From NCBI RefSeq assembly GCF_000758625.1, contig NZ_CP009283.1:941501-1005500 (forward strand): DNA of 64,000 bases, given 5' to 3'. Below, piece by piece: positions 8,295 to 18,543 of the stretch. Positions within the stretch are counted from its first letter, which is position 1. The number at the start of each line of letters is the position of its first letter. The translations under genes were made by a program, and so were the position numbers. A model generated the notes under the pieces. The model was not told the DNA's origin. It did no database searches and saw only the letters and a list, made by a program, of their open reading frames with translations. Source of the stretch: Paenibacillus sp. FSL R7-0273. Its GTDB lineage: Bacteria; Bacillota; Bacilli; Paenibacillales; Paenibacillaceae.

Positions 8295-10136
8295 ATGCTT
8301 CGTACACAGCTTTGCCCCAGAACAACCAAGAATATGCTGCAGAGGCTGATCCCGGTACTGCTGCTGATCCTGTGCCTTACGGCATCACCCTTTACAGCAC
8401 TTCGGGCTTCGGCGGCCTCGGCTGGTTCATCCGTATCAGCGGCGGGACCGTCGCGGATTGACGCGGTGCTGCTGATCGATGTCAGCAACTCCATGAACAA
8501 GAGTGACAAGAACAATATCGCCGGTGAGGCGATGAAAATGTTTATAGATATGCTGTCCACGCAAGGTGACAAGGTCGGCATTGTCGCATACACCGACAAG
8601 GTGCAGCGTGAGAAGGCTTTGCTTGAAATCGGCTCAGCCGGCGACAAGCAGGACCTGAAGGATTTCATCGACGGGCTGAACCGCGGACCTTACACGGACA
8701 TCGCCGTAGGTATGGAAGAAGCGGTTAAAGTCCTGCAGAACGGCAGTGATCCCAGCCATGAGCCGATGATCGTCATGCTTGCAGACGGTAACAATGACCT
8801 CGATGAGGCAAGCGGCCGGACGCAGAGCCAGTCAGACCAGGAGCTGTCCGCTGCGGTGGATGCAGCCAAGCAGAAGGGCTACCCGGTTTATACTATAGGG
8901 CTCAATGCTGATGGCAAGCTGAATAAGGATATTCTCGCCGGGCTGTCTGCTGAGACAGGCGGCAAATCGTTTACGACGAACTCAGCGGATGATCTGCCGC
9001 AGATTTTGAGCGAGATTTTTGCCAGTCATCTGAAGCTGAAGATTGTTCCGGTCCAGTCGATTACGGCGGACGGCAGCTTCCAGGAGGTTACGGTTAACGT
9101 TCCTAACAGCAGTGTGCTGGAAGCGAACATTTCGATTATGTCTGCACAGCCGGTGACCGCGAAGCTGACCGATCCGTCGGGCAAGGAGGTCGCGATCCCG
9201 TCAGATGATGTGCTGCTGTCCAAGTCGTCCACCTACAGCCTCATCAAGCTGCTGTCACCGGAGCAGGGGGACTGGAAGCTGCAGGTCAAGGGCGTTCCCA
9301 AGGATAAAATCGACATCAATCTCGTATTCAACTATGATCTCGAGCTCAAGATAGAGGCGCTGCCGTCGGCAGCGTACAAGAAGGGCGATACGATCGATAT
9401 CGTCTCCCACCTGTACAGCAACGGTGCTCAGGTAACACTCAGCAATTTGTATCAAGATATGAATGCGGTACTGCTTGCGACGGACCTCGATACAGGGACA
9501 GTAGAGGAGATTCCGCTGGACAATTCCGGGCCGGAGTTCAAGGGCGCTTTTGAAATTAAAGAGAGTCATAACTATGAGCTGAAGGTCCGTGCGGAGGAGA
9601 GCAGCTTTTACCGTGAAAGTGATGTGCTCAAGATCGATGCGAAGACGGGGGCTGTAAGCACAGCACCTGCAACAGGGGGCGGAACAACAGGAGAAGAGCC
9701 GCTTCAGCCAAAAGAATCCTCAAACACCCTGTACTTTATCATCGGCGGCGTACTCCTGCTGCTCATTGCGGCGGCTGTATATATGCTGCGCAAGCAGGCC
9801 AACCGGGGCTTTGTCGGACAGATGGTCGTAGAGGTGCTGGACGGCAACACCGGAGAGAAGACGTATCCGCAGTACAAGAAGCTGTCCGGGTTCCGCGGCA
9901 AATTCACGCTGCATCAGCTGCTCCAGCTGGCTCCTGAACTGAAGGAGAGCGAGAAGGTCATCTTTACTCCGGGCAAAAACGACCGGCTGCTCCTGCGCAG
10001 CAGCGAAGGCATCACAGTAGAAAGATCCGGGCGGGCGGCTGACGCTTCACGCGGGCTGGAGCTAAAGAGCGGGGACCGCGTATCGGTGCCGCTGCAGACA
10101 GTAGACAAGACGATTCTGTTGGAGTTTTTAATATAG
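8295..10136 (+). CDS. Secreted, membrane-anchored vWA domain protein
   Basis: A 613-residue protein behind AGAGGAG. An N-terminal signal peptide (hydrophobic core VLLLILCLTASPF, Ala-rich end ALRASAASA near residue 41) leads into a von Willebrand A domain at about 53-245. Its metal site is intact: Asp62, Ser64 and Ser66 in DVSNSM, with VMLADGNND later. Residues 250-460 are beta-rich with Ig-like spacing. A single membrane helix follows (IIGGVLLLLIAAAVYML, about 481-498), then a 115-residue tail with a beta-rich core that should be cytoplasmic. The vWA domain therefore faces outward and could bind an acidic ligand through metal. It is first in the plus-strand series, 13 bases before the tubulin-like gene, which implies a joint complex. 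Confidence 0.85.
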   Translation: MLRTQLCPRTTKNMLQRLIPVLLLILCLTASPFTALRASAASAGSSVSAAGPSRIDAVLLIDVSNSMNKSDKNNIAGEAMKMFIDMLSTQGDKVGIVAYTDKVQREKALLEIGSAGDKQDLKDFIDGLNRGPYTDIAVGMEEAVKVLQNGSDPSHEPMIVMLADGNNDLDEASGRTQSQSDQELSAAVDAAKQKGYPVYTIGLNADGKLNKDILAGLSAETGGKSFTTNSADDLPQILSEIFASHLKLKIVPVQSITADGSFQEVTVNVPNSSVLEANISIMSAQPVTAKLTDPSGKEVAIPSDDVLLSKSSTYSLIKLLSPEQGDWKLQVKGVPKDKIDINLVFNYDLELKIEALPSAAYKKGDTIDIVSHLYSNGAQVTLSNLYQDMNAVLLATDLDTGTVEEIPLDNSGPEFKGAFEIKESHNYELKVRAEESSFYRESDVLKIDAKTGAVSTAPATGGGTTGEEPLQPKESSNTLYFIIGGVLLLLIAAAVYMLRKQANRGFVGQMVVEVLDGNTGEKTYPQYKKLSGFRGKFTLHQLLQLAPELKESEKVIFTPGKNDRLLLRSSEGITVERSGRAADASRGLELKSGDRVSVPLQTVDKTILLEFLI

Positions 10137-10149
10137 AGGGGGAGAACCT

Positions 10150-13100
10150 ATGAAACCGGTAGTAAGAGAGCATATTCAGCAGCTAGACGTATCGCTTGGC
10201 GGGGGAATCGTCAGTGACAAGATCAGAGTGGATACGATTGATAATCCAATTCTGATCATCGGCCTTGGGGGGACGGGAATTGACGCCCTGCTGCGCCTGA
10301 AATACCAGATTAACCGCCGCTTTAAGCTGCCAGAGGACCCGATTTCCAAGAAGAAGCGCGATAAGCCGGACAACGTGGAGTTTCTGGCTTTTGAAACGAA
10401 TGAACAGGACCGCGGCAAAAAATACAAAGGCATCGGCCTCGATCCGCAGAATGAATTCGTGCTGCTGGCGAACGCGGAAATCGGCGGCCTGCTCCAAAAC
10501 CGCAGTATCCTTGATCCCTACATTACCGATTGGTTGTCGCCGGAGCTAAGCATTACCGATGGCATGAACGGGGCTGCCGGTGTGCGCCAGGCCGGACGCC
10601 TGCTGCTGTTCACCAAGATCAACCAGGTTGTCGGCGCGATTGATAAGAAGATTAAGACGCTGTCGGTCGGCACCAACAAAAAGCTGATGGTGTTCCTGCT
10701 TACCGGTCTGTCCGGCGGGACAGGCAGCGGTGCTTTTCTCGATATCTCCTATATCGTGCGCGGGATTATTGAACGTGATTACGGCGCGGCGGGCATTGAC
10801 CGGGTCAACACGCTCGGCTACCTGTTCACACCGGACGTCAATCTGTCCAACAAAAGCCTGAGCGAGCATACCCGCGAGTATATCCGCAAAAACGGCTACG
10901 CGGCGCTTAAAGAGCTGGATTACTGGATGAATGTGGACAGCCGGGGTGAGCGTTTCCGCCAGCAGTACGGCAATATTTTGACCGTGAATTCACCTTTGCC
11001 GCCATTTAACCTGTGCCATCTGATCTCCGCAACGAATACCGAGGGCAAGCTGCTGGAGAATGCTTACGACTACTGCATGAACGTAACAGCGGAGAACATC
11101 ACGAACTTTATGGCCAGCGAGGAAAAAGCCTCCGGCGAGGAATTCGCCATCCATGACTATATCAGTAACATCCGGACCAATATCGCGCAGATGAACAAGG
11201 CATATCCGGCCAATTATGAATACAACATTATCGGGGCTTCGTCGGCCGTGCTGCCGATTGAAGAGATGACCACCTATCTGGCCTACCGCCTGTTCGACAA
11301 AATGGACAAGATGTTCCAGCAGGCTCCGGGCCAGGAGGATGTCGAGAAATTCGCACGTAAGCTGGGCATCGACCTCGATACGATGATCAAAACGTTTGAA
11401 TCCCGCGTACCAGAACCGCTGCCGGGCTATCAGAACAGCGAGCGGCTGAGCCACGCCAATGTTATTAAGAATCAGGTTGTCGATATGGACACGGAGCTTG
11501 AGCAGAGCTTCCTGTCCCGAGCGCGTGAAGAATATATCAAGGCCAAAAAACAGCTGCCGGGCGAAATTACCGGACGGTTCGGCGAGGAGCTGGAGCGGAT
11601 TTTCCTGCATCCGGAGCAGGGGCCGTTCTATGTGTCGCGGCTGCTCTATACCGAGAAGGGCTTCTGCATTCTGAAGCTGATCCAGTCTTATATCGAAGCG
11701 CTGCGCGAAAGCCTGCTGCGTCTGCCGCGTGATATCGAGACGGCTCAGGACAGTGCGGAGGAGAAGCTTGGCGATGCGCGGAGCGCTTTTGTGTCCAAAG
11801 AGAAGAAGAAGAATGCCTATATTGAAGCCAAAATCAACGAGTACTGGCTGCACGCCGATGTTGAGCGTACGGAGCAGATGATCCAGTTCTATGAGGATTT
11901 GTTTGAGCTGCTGAATGAAGAAAACAGCCGGATTTACGGGGTGTTCACAGAGATTCTGAGTGCGCTGAGCACGATTTTTGAGAAGAACGGTAATATTCTG
12001 CTGAATGGTGAGGAGCAGGCTGACCATAAGGGCAACAAAACCTACTATTGGAATATCGTCAACGTGCCGGATATTGCTTCGAATATCTCCAAGCTGATGG
12101 ACCAAAAGGACGGCGACGACCTGATCCGTGACTTTGCCCGCGAAATGCTGAAGCATTCCGGACGCTGGGTCAGAGAGCAGGAGATTGATATCGTCCGCTC
12201 CATTTCCGAGTTCCTGACCGACAAGTTCGGCGATCTGATTACCCGTTCGATGGAAGACTTCCTGGTGATGAAGTACGGCCGCGAGGAGCCGCTGGATAAA
12301 TTTGTGGAGCGGATCATCGCAGGGCGGCTGGATGAGGATGCGGTGCCGATTTTCCATCTGAGCAACAGCTCGGGCAGTCTGCACTTCCCGTCCTGGGGCT
12401 TTGTCTCTGTGCCGGTTAAAGCACCGGGTATCCTGAAGGGGATCCGCAATTACCAGAACAACGCGCTTGGCAAATCGCAGTTTACGATTAAGGAGAGCGA
12501 GGTTAAGAACCGGATATTCTGGCTTAACACCCGTAACGGTGTGCCGCTCTTTGTCTATACTCCGCTAAGAGTGTATGAAGAAAACTACGAACGCACCATT
12601 CTGGACAAGGAAGGGATCGGCCGCCATTTGGTGATGACCGACAAGAACAACTGGACCTATCTGCCGTCCCCGATTCCTGAGAAATCATGGGGCGACACCT
12701 ATGTAAATGCCCGTGTGCGCGAGTACAATGCCAGAGTCCGGGCTGACTTTGCACGGGCGCTGGAGAGCGGCGTCATTATCGAAAAAGGGCTGGATGAAAA
12801 TACAAGCAGCCGTTTCTCTGTCGTCTTCAGCAAGCCGTTCGATCTGGATAAGCTGCTAAGCGGCTATGACCTGCAGATTGGTTCGTCGCGGCCAAACCTC
12901 GGCGAAGTGAAGAAGGCAGCCGATGAGCTGCGGTCGCTGCGTGAGAACGGGCTGGAGCGCGAAGCCGTGAAGGACATCTTTGGCAGCATCAATCAAGAGC
13001 TGGCTCAGGAGAATCTGATCCGTTCGCCGCAGCTGATCAGCCGTGTGCGTGAAGAGCTGGTTAAATATGATGCTCTGGCAGCCAAGGCTGCTGAGCTGGA

Positions 13101-13539
13101 TGCACTGCTCCGCCAGCATCTCGATGAGGATAAATGGCTCGACCAGTTCATCGAAGCCCTCTATACCGACACCATTGTCAAAAAAGGGGCGCTCTACGTC
13201 TACGACCGCGACGAAGAAGAGGATGCCTGGGAGCCGTTCGCTAACTTAATGAAGGAACGCAGCTATGTGGAATATGCAGTGTACCGCCATTTCCGCGCTC
13301 TGGATGAGAAGAGCCGCAGTGTGCTGCTGCGCAAAGCGGCACGCCGTTCGGGAGAAATGACTGCAGCCGAGGATGTAACCCCGCTGCTCTATAAGCTGGA
13401 GGGGCTGTATGTCTCCTTCCTCGAAGCGCGTGACAGTCTGGAATATGAGCGGGTGGAGCATGCCGACGGCGATGAAATGTACGGCTTCTACAAGAGCCTG
13501 ACCGGCAAGCTGGCCAGCATCCGCAGAAAGCTGAAGTAA
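10150..13539 (+). CDS. Large tubulin-like (Tubulin_2-type) GTPase
   Basis: An 1129-residue cytoplasmic protein starting at ATG 10150 after GGGGGAG. The N-terminal region has a Rossmann-like nucleotide entry ILIIGLGGTGIDALLRLK (about 33-50). At residues 189-194 lies GGTGSG within FLLTGLSGGTGSGAFLDI, the tubulin/FtsZ G-box that binds the GTP phosphates. This two-part arrangement is that of the very long bacterial tubulin-like proteins (Pfam Tubulin_2), not of FtsZ or TubZ, which are about 380-480 residues. The remaining 800 residues are mainly helical and charged. It lies between an outward vWA protein and an 838-residue partner that follows after 4 bases. Filament formation is plausible from family membership but not shown. 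Confidence 0.85.
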   Translation: MKPVVREHIQQLDVSLGGGIVSDKIRVDTIDNPILIIGLGGTGIDALLRLKYQINRRFKLPEDPISKKKRDKPDNVEFLAFETNEQDRGKKYKGIGLDPQNEFVLLANAEIGGLLQNRSILDPYITDWLSPELSITDGMNGAAGVRQAGRLLLFTKINQVVGAIDKKIKTLSVGTNKKLMVFLLTGLSGGTGSGAFLDISYIVRGIIERDYGAAGIDRVNTLGYLFTPDVNLSNKSLSEHTREYIRKNGYAALKELDYWMNVDSRGERFRQQYGNILTVNSPLPPFNLCHLISATNTEGKLLENAYDYCMNVTAENITNFMASEEKASGEEFAIHDYISNIRTNIAQMNKAYPANYEYNIIGASSAVLPIEEMTTYLAYRLFDKMDKMFQQAPGQEDVEKFARKLGIDLDTMIKTFESRVPEPLPGYQNSERLSHANVIKNQVVDMDTELEQSFLSRAREEYIKAKKQLPGEITGRFGEELERIFLHPEQGPFYVSRLLYTEKGFCILKLIQSYIEALRESLLRLPRDIETAQDSAEEKLGDARSAFVSKEKKKNAYIEAKINEYWLHADVERTEQMIQFYEDLFELLNEENSRIYGVFTEILSALSTIFEKNGNILLNGEEQADHKGNKTYYWNIVNVPDIASNISKLMDQKDGDDLIRDFAREMLKHSGRWVREQEIDIVRSISEFLTDKFGDLITRSMEDFLVMKYGREEPLDKFVERIIAGRLDEDAVPIFHLSNSSGSLHFPSWGFVSVPVKAPGILKGIRNYQNNALGKSQFTIKESEVKNRIFWLNTRNGVPLFVYTPLRVYEENYERTILDKEGIGRHLVMTDKNNWTYLPSPIPEKSWGDTYVNARVREYNARVRADFARALESGVIIEKGLDENTSSRFSVVFSKPFDLDKLLSGYDLQIGSSRPNLGEVKKAADELRSLRENGLEREAVKDIFGSINQELAQENLIRSPQLISRVREELVKYDALAAKAAELDALLRQHLDEDKWLDQFIEALYTDTIVKKGALYVYDRDEEEDAWEPFANLMKERSYVEYAVYRHFRALDEKSRSVLLRKAARRSGEMTAAEDVTPLLYKLEGLYVSFLEARDSLEYERVEHADGDEMYGFYKSLTGKLASIRRKLK

Positions 13540-13543
13540 GCCT

Positions 13544-16060
13544 ATGATTAGAACAGAAGCACTGGTCTATGCAGAGCAATATGCGGCGCAGGAAGAGGCG
13601 CTGCACAGCAAGGGGGATGGACGCAGCAGCATCCATTACCCCGCGCTGTTTCTTTTCCTTGGTGACAAGGTATCCCCGGCCATTGAGCCGGTGCTTATGC
13701 GCTGCGAGCGGAAATGGGATAATGCCGCCGGGGTGCTGGCGCTGCATGCCGGCGCGCATGGCGGCAAGGAGCAGTCCGGCGGGAATGAGGCAGGCGGAGC
13801 TGCTGTTCAGGGCAGGTATGCAGGCATGGAGGATGGCGGTGCAGGCCGGGATGGTACAGAGCAGCGGCCGTCCGGGAGTACAGGCTGGGATTCTAAAGAG
13901 CAGCAGTCCGCAGGCGGCAGCCGGGAACGGGTGATGACGATGTCCCTGCCGGATCCGGCAGGGCGTGATCCCCGTACAGTGCGCCAGGAGGTCTACCGTG
14001 AGTTTCACGAGGACGGCCGGTATCTGGCGGGAATGAACCGGACGCTCCGCCGAATGGGTAACAGCATAGCTGACTATGGACGGCTGTATTCTTCCTTTGA
14101 CGTAATCCATCTCACCATCATTACGCGGGTCGATGACCCGCTTAATGTGCTGCTGCCGGAGGTTGCCTTGCTGGCCAGAGCGGTTCTCAGCCAGTCGTTC
14201 AAATCGGTGCAGACCGACCTGTACACGCTGATCAACGAGCGGGAGCAGGGGGATAACTTCGGATATTCCAGCTCGGCCGGGCTGGCTTTTCTGCGTGAGC
14301 TGGACGGGATGCAGCTGCCGGACTATACGTTCAAAGCTCCGCTTCTGGTTACGGAGGACGGATTGTCCATTCCGGTAGCCCATGGACCTTCCGCCCTGTT
14401 CGATCTGGTCTACCTGCTCTCGGATAAAAACGAGCGGGGTATGACCCCGGTGAACGGCATGGAGGATAACTACGAGATTATCGCGCACATCAGCCTGCTC
14501 AAGAACCGTGTGCGTCCTTCCTCCGATCAGGCTTCCGGGCACGGCGGCTACAATAATATGACGTTCAAAAGCGGCATCCGCGGCAGCACCGGCAGGCAGG
14601 GCTATGCCTCCGCCGGATTCTCGGCGGTGCGCAGGCCTAGCAGGCCGGTTGCCATGGCGGTGCTGTACCATGCTTTTCATATTCTGGCCGCGAAGCTGCA
14701 GACCGGCGGTGCCTTGAGCCTGCGCGAGCGCCAGGCGCTGCTTGGACTGACGCCGGAAGCGCTGCGTGAGCGGGCAGCGGGTCTCCTGCCCGATGAGGCG
14801 GGCATCGCCGAAATGACCGGGCTGATGAGCCACGGCCGTCCGTCCTACAGCGAGCTGAAGCCGCTCTCGCTGCGCGAGGCGGAGGCTTTGCTGTTCGGCG
14901 ACGGCGGTGAGGCGTATTTCCGCAGCAACTTTGCGGATGTATCCGCTGCGCGTGCTGCGGCTCTTGACCCTGCTCGCGAATGGGCCGCCGTACTGGCGGC
15001 TCAGGAGCAGGCCGCTCCGCCAGTGACGTTCTATCAGCTGGCGGAGTGGACGGCCGAGCAGGGCGAGGCCGGGGGCAGTGTGCTGAACGCGCTGCGTCAG
15101 CACATGGGCGGTTTGCGCTCGGCGCTGGCTAGCGCCGAGGAGGAGCTGGAGCAGCTCTACGCGCAGAGCGTGGAGCGCCAGCCGTTCCAGCGGGTGCCGC
15201 TGCTCGACAAGCGGACCGTGCGTAATTTCATTCATTATTTGTTTGAGAGTATATATAGTAGGAAATACGAGATTCTCAGGCTGAAGCTGGAGCTGGGTAT
15301 CGCGCTCCGCTATGACGCTGCGCTCGAGCAGCTGCATGCAGAGAGCAGAGCCAAGGTGCAGACGATGCAGGCGCTGGAAGAAGAGCTGCGCAGCCTTGCG
15401 CTGTCCAGCATCGGACGATCCGGTGAAGCGGTGGACCAGAATATCATGGAATACTACCGCACCGTGACCGCAGAGGTCATGCTGGATATTGAAACCCGGC
15501 GGGGTCAGGGCATCTTCTTCAGCGACCGCTTCATGGGCAGCATCTCGGAGCTGCTGCGCCAGGGCGGTCCGGCGGTTGTCCGGCGCCTGATCGAAGTGTG
15601 CAGGAGAGAGCTGCTTACAGCTGCACCGTTTACCCTCCCCTTCGAGGAAGAGCTGCTGCGGCGGGCCAATGTTGCAGCGGCGTACGAGAACCGGGAGATT
15701 GTGTCCAGGGAAGAGCTGTTCAAGCAGCTCTATCTGGGTCTTGAAGACGGTGCAGCCATCAACGTCCGCCTGTTCGAATATACGCAGGAGCACCGCCATG
15801 AGGAGAAATACTTCTTCGGCGACAGCGGCTCCGAATTTCTGCGCTACGCGTTGAACGCTGACAGCACGACCCGTATCTACCGCCTGGGCGTTGTCCACGA
15901 GCAGCGCAGAAGCGGCGTGGAGAAGCTCAACCTGATGGGCGGCTTCCATCTGGAGGACCTGCTCTACTACCGCAACGGCAAGGTTTACTATGAAACCTAT
16001 GTCCAGAACGGCTATAAGCTGCACGGTGTGGATGAGGAACAACTGCCTGAGCTTAGATGA
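13544..16060 (+). CDS. 838-residue partner protein of the tubulin-like GTPase
   Basis: ATG 13544 comes 4 bases after the tubulin-like gene, so the two are translationally linked. There is no signal peptide or membrane helix. Residues 1-60 and 130-300 look like one alpha/beta domain (YPALFLFLGDKVSPAIEPVL ... FDVIHLTIITRVDDPLNVLLPEVALLARAVL) interrupted by a Gly/Ala/Gln-rich insert at about 65-127. This first domain resembles the start of the preceding protein only in spacing. The middle (360-600) is helical. The C-terminal 200 residues have charged helices and a beta-rich end. I do not recognise a catalytic motif. Its constant position next to the tubulin-like gene suggests a binding partner or regulator. 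Confidence 0.7.
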   Translation: MIRTEALVYAEQYAAQEEALHSKGDGRSSIHYPALFLFLGDKVSPAIEPVLMRCERKWDNAAGVLALHAGAHGGKEQSGGNEAGGAAVQGRYAGMEDGGAGRDGTEQRPSGSTGWDSKEQQSAGGSRERVMTMSLPDPAGRDPRTVRQEVYREFHEDGRYLAGMNRTLRRMGNSIADYGRLYSSFDVIHLTIITRVDDPLNVLLPEVALLARAVLSQSFKSVQTDLYTLINEREQGDNFGYSSSAGLAFLRELDGMQLPDYTFKAPLLVTEDGLSIPVAHGPSALFDLVYLLSDKNERGMTPVNGMEDNYEIIAHISLLKNRVRPSSDQASGHGGYNNMTFKSGIRGSTGRQGYASAGFSAVRRPSRPVAMAVLYHAFHILAAKLQTGGALSLRERQALLGLTPEALRERAAGLLPDEAGIAEMTGLMSHGRPSYSELKPLSLREAEALLFGDGGEAYFRSNFADVSAARAAALDPAREWAAVLAAQEQAAPPVTFYQLAEWTAEQGEAGGSVLNALRQHMGGLRSALASAEEELEQLYAQSVERQPFQRVPLLDKRTVRNFIHYLFESIYSRKYEILRLKLELGIALRYDAALEQLHAESRAKVQTMQALEEELRSLALSSIGRSGEAVDQNIMEYYRTVTAEVMLDIETRRGQGIFFSDRFMGSISELLRQGGPAVVRRLIEVCRRELLTAAPFTLPFEEELLRRANVAAAYENREIVSREELFKQLYLGLEDGAAINVRLFEYTQEHRHEEKYFFGDSGSEFLRYALNADSTTRIYRLGVVHEQRRSGVEKLNLMGGFHLEDLLYYRNGKVYYETYVQNGYKLHGVDEEQLPELR

Positions 16061-16209
16061 TAGTTGAGTAATATGAGTAATATCAGTAATGAGGCTGGGC
16101 AAGGCTGCCACTAAGGCAGACCGCTGAGGTGCTGCTGCGTTGTGGAACTGTTGCGCTAAAGGTGTGGTGCCGAGGTGCTAAGCATGCTGAAGTATTAAGG
16201 GCATTAAAG

Positions 16210-16455
16210 GCTAAGGTGCTGAAATGCCGAATGTTGAAATGCTGAATACTGAATACCGAATGCCGAATGCCGAATTCTGAATGCTAAATGCCGAATGCTA
16301 AATGCTGAATGCTGAATGCTGAATGCTGAATGCTGAAATGCTGAAATGCTGAAATGCCGAATGCTGGATGCTGATGCTGAAATGCTGAATGCCGAATGTT
16401 GAATGCCGAATGCCGAGTGCTGAAATGCTGAAATGCTGAAATGCTGAATCACTGA
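16210..16455. repeat. Simple-sequence repeat of GAATGCY / GAAATGCTG units
   Basis: About 245 bases made almost entirely of 7-8 base units (GAATGCT, GAATGCC, GAAATGCT) with few interruptions. It shows no dyads and no gene. The short frames on the minus strand are only the repeat read in one frame. It lies in the 1.16-kb gap that separates the two halves of the plus-strand envelope series; the bases before it (16061-16209) hold nothing I can identify. Confidence 0.85.
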
Positions 16456-16625
16456 ATTAAAAAGGTGGTTTGTTCTGTTTTAATTATATAGGTTAAGGTA
16501 TCCATTAATCGGTGGCTGTGGCGCTAAGTTGCCAGAAAGCAAATTGTCGAAACTTCAGTCTAAGATGCTGCAGCTAGCCCCAGTATACTCCGGACTGTTG
16601 AGTCAAAGGCAAACGGCCGAAATGA

Positions 16626-17063
16626 AAGGCAAAAATGCCTTTGATTCCAGCCGAACCGGGCAAACGGCCGAAATGAGAGGCAAAAATGCCCTTGATTCCA
16701 GCCGATACGAGCAAAAGGCCGGAATGAGAGGCAAAAATGCCTCTGAATTCAGCCGATACGAGCCGAAACGGTCAAAAGGCCGGAATGAGAGGCAAAAATG
16801 CCTTTGATTCCAGCCGAAACGGGCAAACGGCCGGAATGAGAGGCAAAAATGCCTCTGAATTCAGCCGAAACGGGCAAACGGTCGGAATGAGAGGCAAAAA
16901 TGCCTTTGACTCCAGCCGAAACGGGCAAACGGCCGGAATGAAAGGCAAAAATGCCTTTGATTCCAGCCGAAACGGGCAAACGGCCGAAATGAAAGGCAAA
17001 AATGCCTTTGATTCCAGCCGAAACGGGCAAACGGCCGGAATGAGAGGCAAAAATGCCTCTGAA
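16626..17063. repeat. Tandem array of nine 18-bp dyads with 51-bp period
   Basis: Nine copies of a unit that starts with a perfect dyad such as AAAGGCAAAAATGCCTTT, followed by a 33-base spacer of the type GATTCCAGCCGAAACGGG then CAAACGGCCGGAATG. The GGC of each dyad lies at 16628, 16679, 16730, 16791, 16842, 16893, 16944, 16995 and 17046. All steps are 51 bp except one of 61. When the outer base of one arm changes (AAAGG to GAGGC), the other changes to match (CTTT to CTCT), so the dyad is kept. Because 51 is a multiple of three, all frames stay open, but the 61-bp step breaks them, so I do not regard it as coding. Confidence 0.92.
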
Positions 17064-17221
17064 TTCAGCCGAAACGGCCAATACGTCAGTTATTAGCAGC
17101 AAAGGAGTTATTCCGCCGCCTATTTCGCCAGGGAACACACGTCCAAGAGGATGACAGGCTGGCTGTGCTCCGGCAATAGTATAAATATATTATAAGTTTG
17201 TTCCTGAAAGGATGAGGATGG

Positions 17222-18499
17222 ATGCAGCGGAAAATCAATCTGCTTTTATTGTGTTTCAGCCTGCTTGGCGGCGGCATAGCTTTTGTGCTGGGGGAGCTGC
17301 TGCTGGGCAGCAGGCCGTATGACCTGCCGTCCATATTAATTGTCGGTATCTATTTTGCGATAGTGGCGCTTGGCATTGGACTGGGGGCATTGCTGGCGGA
17401 GATGATCTCCCCGCGATTGAACGGCTTATCGTGGAAGCAGCGTTATCTGGGGCTGTCGTGGAAGCTGCTGCCCTTGACTGTAGTTATACTGTTCGGAGTC
17501 GGCACTCTGATGGAGTTTGTGTATGAGCTGAACTTCGGCGGCATCAAAACGGTCAAGAATGTCGTTATGGTCATCGATGACTCAGGCAGCATGCAGCAGA
17601 GTGACCCGGATAACAGCCGGTATGCCGCTGCGCAGGCACTGGTGCAGCAGATGGATACCGATAATCAGGTGGCTGTAGTCACCTTCAGCCAGGAGGCTGC
17701 AGTTGTCCAGCCGCTGATCTCACTGCGGAGCACCGAAAACCGTGAAAAGGTGTCGGAGGTTATTAATAACCTGCAGACAACTGAAGGCGGCACAAATATC
17801 AGCGGGGCGCTTAGTGAAGCCATGAACGTGATTAATACGGACAGCGGGACCAGCCGCGGGGCCATGGTCATCCTGCTGTCTGACGGCTTCAGCCAATTTA
17901 ATACAGCTACCGAGCTAAATGAGTATAGAAGCCGCGGTATCGCCGTGAATACCATCGGGCTTGCGCTGAATGACCCGTCCGGCTCCAGTCTGCTGCAGGA
18001 TATTGCAGCGGCAACCGGCGGGCAGTACTACGATGTTACCGATGCCGGCCGTCTGGGGGATGTGTTCCAGCAGATTTACGACCGACTGGGCGACCGTACT
18101 CTGCTGACAGAACGCAGCGATGCTACAGCAGACAGTCCTTATTATGCAGTTGTGCGGATTCTGGCGCTGATGCTGGTGGGTACGGCGCTTGGGATCGGGC
18201 TTGGCATTATTTTTGATAACCGGCATCTGGCCAAAAGCTTCGGCATCGGCGGCTGGGCAGCCGGCCTGTGCGCCGGTCTGATTCTGGAATTCGGGCTAGA
18301 CGGCCATTCCGCCGGCGATATGCTGGTGCGGCTGAGCGCGGTACTGGTGCTGGCGGCTATTATTTCACTCTTTACCTATGTGATCCCGGTCGGCGAAGGA
18401 CGGCTGTCCCGCCGGGGAAGAAGGGACGCGGCTGCGGCAGCCTCCGGCTCCGAAGGGTTTCATTCGCCGCGCAGAAACAGGAACAGCAAGGGCTTTTAA
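17222..18499 (+). CDS. Polytopic membrane vWA domain protein
   Basis: A 425-residue protein starting at ATG 17222 behind GGATGAGGATGG. Three N-terminal membrane helices (about 5-27, 36-60 and 82-105) precede a vWA domain at 112-290 with an intact metal site, Asp119, Ser121 and Ser123 in DDSGSM, plus GGTNISGAL and ILLSDGF. Three more helices follow (about 305-326, 335-358 and 365-388), then a basic tail (RRGRRD, SPRRNRNSKGF). With the basic ends inside, the vWA domain faces outward, as in the 613-residue protein. The layout resembles BatA/BatB-type vWA membrane proteins. It begins the second half of the plus-strand series and is 44 bases before the next gene. Confidence 0.85.
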   Translation: MQRKINLLLLCFSLLGGGIAFVLGELLLGSRPYDLPSILIVGIYFAIVALGIGLGALLAEMISPRLNGLSWKQRYLGLSWKLLPLTVVILFGVGTLMEFVYELNFGGIKTVKNVVMVIDDSGSMQQSDPDNSRYAAAQALVQQMDTDNQVAVVTFSQEAAVVQPLISLRSTENREKVSEVINNLQTTEGGTNISGALSEAMNVINTDSGTSRGAMVILLSDGFSQFNTATELNEYRSRGIAVNTIGLALNDPSGSSLLQDIAAATGGQYYDVTDAGRLGDVFQQIYDRLGDRTLLTERSDATADSPYYAVVRILALMLVGTALGIGLGIIFDNRHLAKSFGIGGWAAGLCAGLILEFGLDGHSAGDMLVRLSAVLVLAAIISLFTYVIPVGEGRLSRRGRRDAAAAASGSEGFHSPRRNRNSKGF

Positions 18500-18543
18500 G
18501 CTCTCAGCAAGCAGGAATCCATAAGTGAAGGGAGTAGACAGTC

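Noticed and set aside
10990..12384. 464-codon minus-strand frame
   Set aside because: Antisense shadow of the tubulin-like gene, which has the recognisable motifs.
13241..16111. 956-codon open frame on the minus strand
   Set aside because: It lies entirely opposite the 838-residue gene, lacks a ribosome site and has the biased composition of an antisense frame in GC-rich coding DNA.
16626..17063. Possible CRISPR array (regular dyads with spacers)
   Set aside because: The spacers are themselves conserved between copies and no cas gene is present; the same dyads occur in other arrays with other spacers.
16529..17096. Open frames through the 51-bp array encoding 17-residue repeats
   Set aside because: They arise because 51 is divisible by three; the 61-bp step breaks the frame and there is no ribosome site. 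Also open on the other strand.
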